Numbered from the stretch's first letter, positions 1 to 6,083 are shown. The stretch: 9,213 nt of DNA from Methanimicrococcus sp034006575 (GCA_034006575.1 JAVESN010000070.1:1-9213), one strand, 5' to 3'. The notes: generated by a model from the sequence alone, not told the origin. Program-made: numbers and translations.

Positions 1-186
1 GGTTTTGCTGTTTTATGGTTTTGCTGTTTTATGGTTTTGCTGTTTTATGGTTTTGCTGTTTTATGGTTTTGCTATTTGCGGTTTTACTGTTTGCGGTTTT
101 GCCGTTTACGGTTTTGTTGTTTGCGGTTCTGCTGTTTTACGGTTTTACTGTTTGCGGTTTTACTGTTTACGGTTTTGTTGTTTTAT
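1..186. repeat. G/T-rich minisatellite, twelve 15/16-bp tandem units
   Basis: The region is an uninterrupted head-to-tail array. Units 1-4 (1-64) are identical 16-mers, GGTTTTGCTGTTTTAT. Units 5-12 (65-186) are diverged 15- or 16-mers that all start GGTT and vary mainly at the G/A, C/T and TTGC/TTAC positions. The left end is cut by the window, so the array may be longer. The plus strand is almost entirely G and T, so no stop codons arise and all three frames stay open. Translation gives only low-complexity hydrophobic peptides (Gly-Phe-Ala-Val type), there is no ribosome binding site, and the 16-bp units shift the frame. I therefore treat it as non-coding. A run of six T follows at 190-195 and could end a transcript entering from the left. 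Confidence 0.9.
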
Positions 187-315
187 ATCTTTTTTGTATC
201 AAGACGGGCGGACCGTAAATCATAACGCGCTGTTAAAATCATAACGATAACAACTTATAAAAACGAAATATTTAAAATTTTGGCGGAAAGGTATTAATTA
301 AAAAAAGGACTAAAT

Positions 316-366
316 AAGGGGAAGTATTTAAGCCGCAAAATCCTTGAAATCACATCGATTTTAAAA
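316..366 (+). promoter_or_regulatory. Candidate archaeal promoter elements for pylT-pylS
   Basis: Two TATA-like boxes lie within 90 bases of the tRNA. TATTTAAG (325-332) is preceded by a purine-rich AAGGGGAAG (316-324) that could act as a BRE. TTTTAAAA (359-366) would place initiation roughly 20-25 bases downstream, shortly before the mature tRNA 5' end at 408. Archaeal TBP/TFB promoters use an A/T box about 25 bases upstream of the start. Which box is used cannot be settled by reading, and the first one overlaps the left arm of the inverted repeat. Confidence 0.4.
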
Positions 367-372
367 CGGCTT
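330..372. repeat. Imperfect inverted repeat (possible hairpin or operator) before pylT
   Basis: The outer arms AAGCCG (330-335) and CGGCTT (367-372) are perfectly complementary. The inner arms AAAATC (337-342) and GATTTT (357-362) are also perfectly complementary. The arms are separated by an asymmetric internal loop (C336 against A363-A366), and the apical loop is 14 nt. It ends 35 bases before the tRNA. It could be an RNA leader hairpin or a two-fold protein-binding site overlapping the TATA-like boxes. No function is known for it. Confidence 0.55.
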
Positions 373-407
373 TATTTCGCTTGATCGTATCGGTACTTTT
401 CGGAAAT

Positions 408-476
408 GGAAATCTGGTCAGGTAGACCAAATGGACTCTAGATCCGTTTAGCCGGGTTAGATTCCCGGGATTTCCG
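408..476 (+). tRNA. pylT: tRNA-Pyl, amber-decoding (anticodon CUA)
   Basis: The gene encodes the pyrrolysine tRNA that reads UAG. All arms fold without mismatch: acceptor 408-414 with 469-475, a 4-bp D stem (GGTC/GACC), a 6-bp anticodon stem (430-435 with 443-448), and a 5-bp T stem (452-456 with 464-468). Hallmarks of tRNA-Pyl are the single base (T415) between acceptor and D stems, a 5-nt D loop (420-424), the 6-bp anticodon stem, a 3-nt variable region TAG (449-451), a T loop TTAGATT lacking the usual TTC, and discriminator G476. The anticodon is 438-440. Compared with the Methanosarcina tRNA as I recall it, position 37 is G (441) instead of A. The 3' end is followed by CTCA, so CCA is not encoded and must be added after transcription. 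It lies 41 bases before pylS and is probably cotranscribed with it. Confidence 0.97.
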
Positions 477-501
477 CTCATAACTTATACGGAAAAAAAT
501 A

Positions 502-509
502 AAAGGAGG
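502..509 (+). promoter_or_regulatory. Strong ribosome binding site of pylS
   Basis: AAAGGAGG complements the 3' end of 16S rRNA and sits 8 bases before the ATG at 518. It fixes the pylS start and shows that translation starts from a leader that also carries the tRNA. Confidence 0.85.
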
Positions 510-517
510 AAACAAAT

Positions 518-1882
518 ATGGCAGACAGACCCATGCTTGAGAGACTTGTCAAACTCAACGACGTTTGGCTCTCTCGAAATGACGTTCTTCACGGCATTCA
601 AAGGTATGATGTTTCCACTCATAAAATCCGTATCCACACCGATTGCGGCGAAGTCATCACCGTGAATAATTCCAGGCGCAGCGCTTCTGCTCGCGCGCTT
701 CGAAATTCCAAATACAAAAAAGTCTGCAAACACTGTAAATTATCAGACGAGCGCATCCGCCGCTTTGTCGCCAAAGATTTTTATGACCCGGAAATCACGT
801 ATGTCGATGCTCCCGTCAAAAAATCCGCGCCCAAAAAAGTTTTGAAAAAAGGAGTATCCCAGCAACAAAGCGCACAACAAACGCCGGCCGCGCAAACGCA
901 AACGCAAACGCAAGCAACCGTACCGCCAACCGCTAAAACGCAACCCGCAGTGCAAACGACAACGCAAACGCAAGCAATCGTATCGCCGAGTGTCAAGACA
1001 CCGCTGGTTGCAGAATCCGCCGCTTCTTCACAAAATGAAAACAAATCAACGGAGCTCGTTCTCGTGTCAGAAAATGAAAGAATTTCTCCTTCTCAAAGAA
1101 AAAGATTGGAAACGTTGTTGATTTCGGATGAAATCGATTTGGATGACCCGACTCTTTTGCCGTTTGAAAAACTGGAAGCGGACTTGGTGGCTCAAAGAAA
1201 GGCGGAACTTGTTGATATTTATGAAAACAGCCGCGAGCATATGTTGGCGAAATTGGAGCGCGATATCTCCGCGTTTTTAATCTCAAAAGGATTTATTGAA
1301 ATCAAGTCTTCCCTTCTCATTCCGGAAGAGTATATCATCAAAATGGGAATCGACAAAGACGCCGAACTTTCCAAACAGGTCTTTCGAACCGACGACGGAA
1401 AATGTCTCCGGCCGATGTTGGCACCTGTTCTTTACAATTATCTTCGCCGCTTTGATAAAGTGCTTCCCGATCCGATCCGCATTTTTGAAATCGGTCCTTG
1501 CTATCGAAAAGAGTCCGACGGCAGCAGTCATTTGGAAGAATTTACCATGGTGAACTTTTGCCAAATGGGAAGCGGATGCACACGTGAAAACTTGATTCAA
1601 TTGATTGATGACTTCTTAACGCACCTCGGCATCACTTATGAAATCGAAGGGGACGAATGTATGGTCTACGGCGCGACGGTGGACGTCATGCACGGCGACT
1701 TGGAGCTTTCTTCCGCCGTGGTCGGGCCGGTTCCGATGGATATGGATTGGGGAATTGATAAACCGTGGATCGGCGCGGGATTTGGATTGGAGCGCCTTTT
1801 AAAAGTCAAGCACAATTTCAAAAATATTAAAAGAGGCAGTCGTTCCGAATATTATTATAACGGCATTTATACAAATTTATGA
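518..1882 (+). CDS. pylS: Pyrrolysyl-tRNA synthetase, full length (PylSn + PylSc)
   Basis: This class II synthetase attaches pyrrolysine to tRNA-Pyl in the cytoplasm. It has 454 aa, within the range for Methanosarcina. Residues 1-80 form the tRNA-binding N-terminal domain with the zinc-ligand set His25, Cys43, Cys70 and Cys73. Residues about 80-190 are a Pro/Thr/Gln-rich linker containing an in-frame repeat. Residues about 190-454 are the catalytic domain. Its C-terminal part aligns without gaps to M. mazei PylS as I recall it, and the pocket residues fall at the same numbers: Arg330, Tyr306, Asn346, Cys348, Tyr384 and Trp417. Motif 2 is CYRKESDG and motif 3 is GFGLERLL. The fusion of both domains separates it from the two-gene or N-domain-less forms of bacteria and Methanomassiliicoccales. 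The start is supported by the AAAGGAGG site, and the stop is TGA. It leads the pylSBCD cassette, with pylB 35 bases downstream. Confidence 0.98.
   Translation: MADRPMLERLVKLNDVWLSRNDVLHGIQRYDVSTHKIRIHTDCGEVITVNNSRRSASARALRNSKYKKVCKHCKLSDERIRRFVAKDFYDPEITYVDAPVKKSAPKKVLKKGVSQQQSAQQTPAAQTQTQTQATVPPTAKTQPAVQTTTQTQAIVSPSVKTPLVAESAASSQNENKSTELVLVSENERISPSQRKRLETLLISDEIDLDDPTLLPFEKLEADLVAQRKAELVDIYENSREHMLAKLERDISAFLISKGFIEIKSSLLIPEEYIIKMGIDKDAELSKQVFRTDDGKCLRPMLAPVLYNYLRRFDKVLPDPIRIFEIGPCYRKESDGSSHLEEFTMVNFCQMGSGCTRENLIQLIDDFLTHLGITYEIEGDECMVYGATVDVMHGDLELSSAVVGPVPMDMDWGIDKPWIGAGFGLERLLKVKHNFKNIKRGSRSEYYYNGIYTNL
901..987 (+). repeat. In-frame 20-codon repeat in the PylS linker
   Basis: Bases 901-927 recur at 961-987 with 25 of 27 identical and an offset of exactly 60 bases, so the frame is kept. 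Inside it is a smaller CAAACG hexamer iteration, coding alternating Gln-Thr. The encoded linker contains QTQTQTQATV and TTQTQAIV. The repeat lies between the tRNA-binding and catalytic domains, which in this family is the most variable part of the protein in length. Confidence 0.85.
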
Positions 1883-1902
1883 TCGATGTTTGATCAAACG
1901 GT

Positions 1903-1907
1903 GGGGG
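1903..1907 (+). promoter_or_regulatory. Weak all-G ribosome binding site of pylB
   Basis: GGGGG lies 10 bases before the ATG at 1918 and could pair with the CCUCC anti-Shine-Dalgarno using one G-U pair. A second in-frame ATG at 1939 has GGGGG (1920-1924) 14 bases upstream, so the start could be 7 codons later. I prefer 1918 on spacing. Confidence 0.4.
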
Positions 1908-1917
1908 CCGAGAGTTT

Positions 1918-3036
1918 ATGGGGGATTTTTTTTCGGAAATGGACGACATTCAATACGCTCAGTTTATCGAAGATGTCATTTCAAAAAAATCGTTGACGGA
2001 TGATACCATTCGAAGTTTGCTTTCCGTGACGGATTCAAACGGGTTAAAAAAGATGTTTGAGGCCGCCGTTTCCGTTAAGGAGCACTTTTTTGGAAAGGAT
2101 GTTTATCTTTACAGTTTTGTTTATTTTTCCACGTATTGCAAAAATCAATGCACTTTTTGTTATTACAATTCTAAAAACAAAATCGACCGTTACAGGATTA
2201 CGCCCGAAGAATTGCGCCGGATGTGCGAAGAACTCAAAGACGAAGGCGTTCACATGATTGATTTGACGATGGGCGAAGACCCGCATTTTCATGACACGCC
2301 TGAAAATTTGCTGGAATTCGTTCGAATCGCAAAAGAAGTCACGGGTCTTCCGGTTATGGTTTCTCCCGGGGTTGTGAACAACGATTTCATCCAAGCGTTA
2401 AAAGAAAACGGCGCCGATTTTTTCGCGCTTTACCAGGAAACCTATCAAAAAGAGCTTTACGAAAAACTCCGCGTCGGGCAATCTTTTGAAGAACGCATTC
2501 AAGCTCGAAACAACGCCAAAAAAGCCGGAATCTGCATTGAAGACGGTCTTTTGACAGGCTTTTCTAAAATCAAACTCTCGGACGGCACACCCGTTACTCC
2601 GTCGGTGGCGGATGATATTGAGTCGGCCATCGTCTCTATTCGCGGCATGCAAAAAGCGGATCCGGATCAGGTGCGTGTGATGACTTTTGAGCCGCAGCCC
2701 GGAACGCCGCTGTCAGAGACGCCGCAAGCGCCGGGTTTAATGGAATTGAAAGTGATTTCCGTTCTCCGATTCGTTTTTCCGGACCGCTTGATTCCGGCCT
2801 CTCTTGACGTTGCCGGCATTCCCGGAATGGTAGACCGCCTCAACGCGGGCGCGAACGTGGTGACATCCATCATTTCCGCCGATTCGAAACTGGAAGGCGT
2901 CGTTAATTTTGACCGCGACGTTTCTCTGAGCGAAAGACAAAGAGACGCGAAAAGCGTGATTAAAAAGCTTCATGAAATGGGACTTTCCCGCGGCAGTCAG
3001 GAAAGTTTTGAGGATTATTTGAATCGGAATAAATAA
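1918..3036 (+). CDS. pylB: 3-methylornithine synthase (radical SAM lysine mutase)
   Basis: PylB performs the first step of pyrrolysine synthesis, the radical isomerisation of L-lysine to (2R,3R)-3-methyl-D-ornithine using S-adenosylmethionine and a [4Fe-4S] cluster. The cluster motif CKNQCTFC is at residues 74-81 (Cys74, Cys78, Cys81) within FSTYCKNQCTFCYYN. Family-typical blocks follow in order: DLTMGEDPHF, ALYQETYQKELYEKLRVGQS, VRVMTFEPQPGTPL, RLIPASLDV and LNAGANVVTSI. It has 372 aa against about 350 for M. barkeri PylB. Most of the difference is an apparent insertion of roughly 15 residues around residues 215-231, plus a few N-terminal residues that depend on which ATG is used. It lies 35 bases after pylS and ends 63 bases before pylC on the same strand, in pathway order. 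The stop is TAA. Confidence 0.96.
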   Translation: MGDFFSEMDDIQYAQFIEDVISKKSLTDDTIRSLLSVTDSNGLKKMFEAAVSVKEHFFGKDVYLYSFVYFSTYCKNQCTFCYYNSKNKIDRYRITPEELRRMCEELKDEGVHMIDLTMGEDPHFHDTPENLLEFVRIAKEVTGLPVMVSPGVVNNDFIQALKENGADFFALYQETYQKELYEKLRVGQSFEERIQARNNAKKAGICIEDGLLTGFSKIKLSDGTPVTPSVADDIESAIVSIRGMQKADPDQVRVMTFEPQPGTPLSETPQAPGLMELKVISVLRFVFPDRLIPASLDVAGIPGMVDRLNAGANVVTSIISADSKLEGVVNFDRDVSLSERQRDAKSVIKKLHEMGLSRGSQESFEDYLNRNK

Positions 3037-3087
3037 TCAAATCCCATTAAAAAATACCGTCAAAATCATAACTTTATCTTTCCAACA

Positions 3088-3094
3088 CTGAGGA
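3088..3094 (+). promoter_or_regulatory. Ribosome binding site deciding the pylC start
   Basis: A TGAGGA element (3089-3094) sits 5 bases before the ATG at 3100. It supports this start even though it gives PylC about 20 residues more at the N-terminus than M. barkeri PylC. No in-frame ATG lies between here and the Rossmann-like strand. Confidence 0.65.
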
Positions 3095-3099
3095 ATTTC

Positions 3100-4272
3100 A
3101 TGTCGTTTCCCGTTTTACAAAAATCTCCGATCGTTTGTGATTTCCCCGAATCGAAATACGCCGAAAAACGCATTTGTCTCATCGGCGGCAAACTTCAAGG
3201 CGTTGAAGCGGCGTATTTGGCAAAAAAAGCGGGATTGACCGTTTTATTGATTGATAAAAATCCGTCGGCTTTGGCTCAAAGTTTGTGCGACGAATTTTAT
3301 TGTTTTGATATCACAAAAGACAAATCTCAACTGATTCTCCTTTCCAAAAAATCCGATTTTATGCTTCCCGTCAATGAAAACGAAGACACGATTCGTTTTT
3401 TAAAATCCGTCCGGTTTGAGTTAAAATGCCCGCTTCTTTTCGATTTTGACGCTTATCATATCAGCTGCAACAAATCGCGCTCCAAAGAGTATTTCAAAAA
3501 AATCAATGTGTTAACGCCGGCCGATAAACCGAGTTCACCGCCTTATTTCGTTAAGCCGCCGTCGGAAAGCGGCAGCGTCGGCGCTCGAATTATTCATTCC
3601 GACGACGAATTAAAATCGGTTCCTTCGGATTATTTGGTTGAAGAATATTTGGACGGCCCCGTGGTTTCTCTTGAAGTCGTCGGCAACGGAAAGGATTTCA
3701 TCGTTTTAAAAGAAACAAAAATTCATATCGACGACGTTTATGATTGCTGTCAAGTCACGCCGCTTCCGTTTGACGAAACTTATCGAAAGGTCGCTTTGGA
3801 TTTGGCGAAAGGATTGAATTTAAAAGGCATTATGGATGTTGAAGCGATTTTGAATGAAAGGGGCCGATTCGTGCTTGAAATCGACGCGCGTTTTCCGAGC
3901 CAGACGCCGATTTGCGTTTATTTTTCATCCGGCATCAATCTTCTTCTTTTGCTGATTGAAGCTTTTAACAATCCCGATTTTAAAGAAACGGGACTTCTTC
4001 ATTCCACCAATCCTCGATATGAAAACGGGTATTGCATCTTTGAACACTTTCAAAAAGCGGACCAAAAACTCATTTCCGGCGGCGAACATTTGATTTCGGC
4101 CGGCAGCGATTTTCATTTGTTTGAAACATTTCATGAAAACGGGATTGAAATTTTTGAATGCGCCGGAAAAGAAAATTACCGCGCTTATACGGTCATCACT
4201 TATTCGGAATCGGAATCAAAAACCGTTCCAAAAAGAGAAAAAGCGATTTCTTTTATTTTAAACGAAAAATGA
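3100..4272 (+). CDS. pylC: 3-methylornithine--L-lysine ligase (ATP-grasp)
   Basis: PylC uses ATP to join 3-methyl-D-ornithine to the epsilon-amine of L-lysine, giving 3-methylornithinyl-N6-lysine. The N-terminal nucleotide-fold segment is ICLIGGKLQGVEAAYLAKKAG (residues 25-45). The ATP-grasp core includes YFVKPPSESGSVGARI (149-164), LVEEYLDGPVVSLEVVG (179-195), and the metal/ATP carboxylate region MDVEAI...VLEIDARFPSQ (245-268). It has 390 aa against about 363 for M. barkeri, as I recall it. Residues 1-22 form an N-terminal extension with no clear motif, and the rest of the excess is spread through the C-terminal third. The start follows a good Shine-Dalgarno site. It lies between pylB and pylD, and the stop is TGA. 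Confidence 0.96.
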   Translation: MSFPVLQKSPIVCDFPESKYAEKRICLIGGKLQGVEAAYLAKKAGLTVLLIDKNPSALAQSLCDEFYCFDITKDKSQLILLSKKSDFMLPVNENEDTIRFLKSVRFELKCPLLFDFDAYHISCNKSRSKEYFKKINVLTPADKPSSPPYFVKPPSESGSVGARIIHSDDELKSVPSDYLVEEYLDGPVVSLEVVGNGKDFIVLKETKIHIDDVYDCCQVTPLPFDETYRKVALDLAKGLNLKGIMDVEAILNERGRFVLEIDARFPSQTPICVYFSSGINLLLLLIEAFNNPDFKETGLLHSTNPRYENGYCIFEHFQKADQKLISGGEHLISAGSDFHLFETFHENGIEIFECAGKENYRAYTVITYSESESKTVPKREKAISFILNEK

Positions 4273-4355
4273 AATTGAAAAGAACGAACGATAAAATTAA
4301 AAATAAGTGAAATTAAAATAAAAGAAATTAAATTATAAATTTAAAAGGAAGAATT
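4273..4355 (+). promoter_or_regulatory. A/T-rich, C-poor pylC-pylD spacer with RBS and possible TATA element
   Basis: This 83-base spacer is almost wholly A, T and G, with GAAATT/AAAATT words recurring at 4271, 4293, 4309 and 4324. AGGAAG (4346-4351) is the ribosome binding site of pylD. ATTATAAATTT (4332-4342) resembles a TATA box but is too near the ATG for a normal leader, so an upstream A/T word or plain read-through from pylC is more likely. An internal promoter for pylD cannot be excluded. Confidence 0.35.
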
Positions 4356-5147
4356 ATGGCACTTTTAACTCCGAAAGATTTGGCGAATATGACCGACGCG
4401 CTCGTTGAAAACGATCGTTTGATTACAAAATTGACAGGATATTCTTTGGACGGCCTTTGCCGTGAAATTTATCAAACGGCGCCGAAAAATGAAAAAATCG
4501 CAATTATTCCAATCACGGCCGGCGGCGGAATCATCGGCAGTTTTTCGGAGTCTCTTTTGCTTACGGTTCAACATTTCGGAATGGACGGTTTTATTACAAC
4601 CCAAACGGATGTCGCCGGCTACTATGAAGCGGTTATGAAAGGCGCGGACATTATTCTCATGGCGGATGATTTCGCGTATATCGCCCACAACCTTAAAAAC
4701 GGCAAAATCGCGCACAATCAAATTTCAACCGGCCGCATTTACGCTGAAATTCTGTGTCACGCCAAAGAATACGCCGATGAAAAAGACGTTTTGGTCATCG
4801 GCCTCGGAAAAGTCGGAACGCCCGCGCTTGAAACATTATTGCAAAACCATCAAACGGTTTACGTTTCCGACGCCGATTCCAAAAGAGTCGATGAAATCGC
4901 GTCCCTTTATCCGGTTTTAAAATACAATGAAAAAAGCAACAAAACTTTTTTAAAAATTTTTGAAGCGACACCGTGCCCGGACACCATCCCCCCAAGCGCT
5001 TTGATAAAAAACACGCTCATCTCAACGCCCGGAATCCCTTGCTGCATTTCAAACGATTTGATTGAAAAATACAACGTTTCCGTTGTTCAAGAACCGCTCG
5101 GAATCGGGACACTGAGCATGCTTTACGCTGTTTTTGATGAGGATTAA
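4356..5147 (+). CDS. pylD: Pyrrolysine biosynthesis dehydrogenase PylD
   Basis: PylD carries out the last step. NAD+-dependent oxidation of 3-methylornithinyl-N6-lysine to a semialdehyde is followed by ring closure to the methylpyrroline of pyrrolysine. It has 263 aa, about the usual length. The start MALLTP matches the family N-terminus. Residues about 86-122 contain the conserved DVAGYYEAV and LMADDFAYIAHNLKNGKIA. The dinucleotide-binding turn GLGKVG is at 149-154. Conserved C-terminal blocks are FEATPCPDTIP (202-212), STPGIPCCIS (223-232) and EPLGIGTLSMLY (246-257). It is the last gene of the cassette, has the AGGAAG ribosome binding site, and ends in TAA. The next gene, cofE, is convergent. 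Confidence 0.97.
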   Translation: MALLTPKDLANMTDALVENDRLITKLTGYSLDGLCREIYQTAPKNEKIAIIPITAGGGIIGSFSESLLLTVQHFGMDGFITTQTDVAGYYEAVMKGADIILMADDFAYIAHNLKNGKIAHNQISTGRIYAEILCHAKEYADEKDVLVIGLGKVGTPALETLLQNHQTVYVSDADSKRVDEIASLYPVLKYNEKSNKTFLKIFEATPCPDTIPPSALIKNTLISTPGIPCCISNDLIEKYNVSVVQEPLGIGTLSMLYAVFDED

Positions 5148-5272
5148 TCAAAAAGACACGTGATTCTATAATTATCAAAAATCAAAAGCGGCATATTTGA
5201 AAAAAACGCGCGCAGTCGGCGAAAACAAAACCACATTTTTAAAAAATAAATGAAAAAGCGGATTTCAGCTTT
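5148..5272. terminator. Convergent intergenic region with oligo-T signals on both strands
   Basis: This 125-base gap separates the plus-strand pylD from the minus-strand cofE. Archaeal termination mostly relies on U-tracts. TTTTT at 5236-5240 could stop pylD transcripts, and the adjacent A6 at 5241-5246 reads as TTTTTT on the minus strand and could stop cofE. A weak 6-bp hairpin (AAAAGC 5254-5259 with GCTTTT 5268-5273) overlaps the cofE stop. No gene or tRNA is visible here. Confidence 0.45.
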
Positions 5273-6031
5273 TCACTTTTTGTTTTTCAGCAATACTTTA
5301 ACGATTAAATCTTTTTCTTCGGGGCGATACATTTCTTTAATGGAAACGTTTTCGTTGGTATAAAGGTCTAAACCGCGAACAATAACTGCGGGAACCCCGC
5401 CGCCGCCTTCTCCCATAATTAAATTGGCGGCGCCTGCGATTTCATCGACGACCGCTTCTTCGGATATTTCCAAAACTTTGCCGTACAAATCCTTTTCGCC
5501 GACCCATTTTTTAATCGGGCGGATGTTGTAAAGGCCGATGGCGACGTTGGTTTGCCCGTCTTTAAAAGCGCGGCCGTTCGTGTCCGTGATAATGACGCTG
5601 ATTTTCTTTTGGGTTTTTTCTTCGACGGCTTTTCCGATTTCTGCGGCGTATTTGTCCGGCGTTTCCGGCAGTTTTAAAAGAAGACCGTTACCGACATTGG
5701 ATCCGTCAATTCCGGCGTTAATGCAAACATGACCGTTTTTATTTCGAACCAGCATAAAAGGCGTTTCCGTCAGCACTTCCAAACTCTCGTCTAAAATCGC
5801 CTGAACAAAACGCGGCTCTTTGCCGTTGAGAGCGGCAATCCGTTTGGCTTCATCGCTCGGCACAACATCTTCTTCTCGAAACGTCAAGCCGAGGGATTTT
5901 GAAACAATCGTTGAGGCTATCACAACAATATCTTTATCTGAAATTTCCGAATTTTGGCAAATCATTTCCGCCAAATCGTCTCCTTTTTGTATCAAAGGAA
6001 TGTTTTCAACCGCTTTTAAAATCAAGGACAA
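5273..6031 (-). CDS. cofE: Coenzyme F420:L-glutamate ligase (F420-0:gamma-glutamyl ligase)
   Basis: CofE uses GTP and a divalent metal to add L-glutamates by gamma linkage to F420-0, giving the polyglutamated hydride carrier of methanogens. It has 252 aa, near the 249 of the A. fulgidus enzyme as I recall it. Family blocks appear in order: PLIQKGDDLAEMI (12-24), VIASTIVSKSLG (37-48), VCINAGIDGSNVG (102-114, Asp109), VIITDTNGRAFKDGQTNVAIG (146-166, Asp150 and Thr151), WVGEKDLYG (176-184), and ANLIMGEGGGGVPAVIVRGL (202-221). Asp109, Asp150 and Thr151 match the metal-site numbering of the A. fulgidus enzyme. The start is a TTG codon (6031-6029), chosen because it matches the family N-terminus and follows GGGGG. 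It stands 413 bases downstream of mutS on the same strand and probably has its own promoter. The stop is TGA. Confidence 0.95.
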   Translation of the reverse strand: MSLILKAVENIPLIQKGDDLAEMICQNSEISDKDIVVIASTIVSKSLGLTFREEDVVPSDEAKRIAALNGKEPRFVQAILDESLEVLTETPFMLVRNKNGHVCINAGIDGSNVGNGLLLKLPETPDKYAAEIGKAVEEKTQKKISVIITDTNGRAFKDGQTNVAIGLYNIRPIKKWVGEKDLYGKVLEISEEAVVDEIAGAANLIMGEGGGGVPAVIVRGLDLYTNENVSIKEMYRPEEKDLIVKVLLKNKK

Positions 6032-6040
6032 AATTATTTT

Positions 6041-6045
6041 CCCCC
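6041..6045 (-). promoter_or_regulatory. All-G ribosome binding site deciding the TTG start of cofE
   Basis: On the minus strand GGGGG lies 9 bases before the TTG at 6031-6029. It resembles the GGGGG before pylB and supports the non-ATG start. No in-frame ATG is available upstream of the conserved GDDLAE segment. Confidence 0.45.
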
Positions 6046-6083
6046 AAATTTTTTAATCCATATTGAATTTGAAACATATTTTT

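Larger units (their letters stand above)
187..407. other. Non-coding leader region upstream of pylT
   Basis: Together with the minisatellite this makes 407 bases without a convincing gene. It contains an 11-bp direct repeat AAATCATAACG (217-227 and 236-246), an A/T-rich stretch around 250-310, TATA-like elements and an inverted repeat (330-372), the last two listed separately. No reading frame with a ribosome binding site was found. Its position directly 5' of pylT makes it the likely control region of the pyl cassette. Confidence 0.6.

Noticed and set aside
1..186. CRISPR array
   Set aside because: Units are 15-16 bp and abut directly, with no spacers and no palindromic repeat; this is a plain minisatellite.
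5..244. Three overlapping plus-strand frames encoding Gly-Phe-Val/Leu-rich peptides over the left repeat array
   Set aside because: They exist only because the G/T array has no stop codons. There is no ribosome binding site, the 16-bp units shift frame, and the three frames are equally open.
485..1286. Minus-strand frames across the first half of pylS, including Cys/Val-rich peptides
   Set aside because: They lie antisense to a fully recognised PylS, and their low complexity mirrors the CAAACG repeats of the linker.
1880..1882. In-frame UAG read-through (a pyrrolysine-containing protein) within the window
   Set aside because: All six genes close at TAA or TGA at the family-typical C-terminus. 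No frame continues sensibly through a TAG.
5254..5273. Intrinsic hairpin terminator at the cofE/pylD junction
   Set aside because: The stem is only six mostly A-T pairs and overlaps the cofE stop. The oligo-T tracts at 5236-5246 are the more credible archaeal signal.
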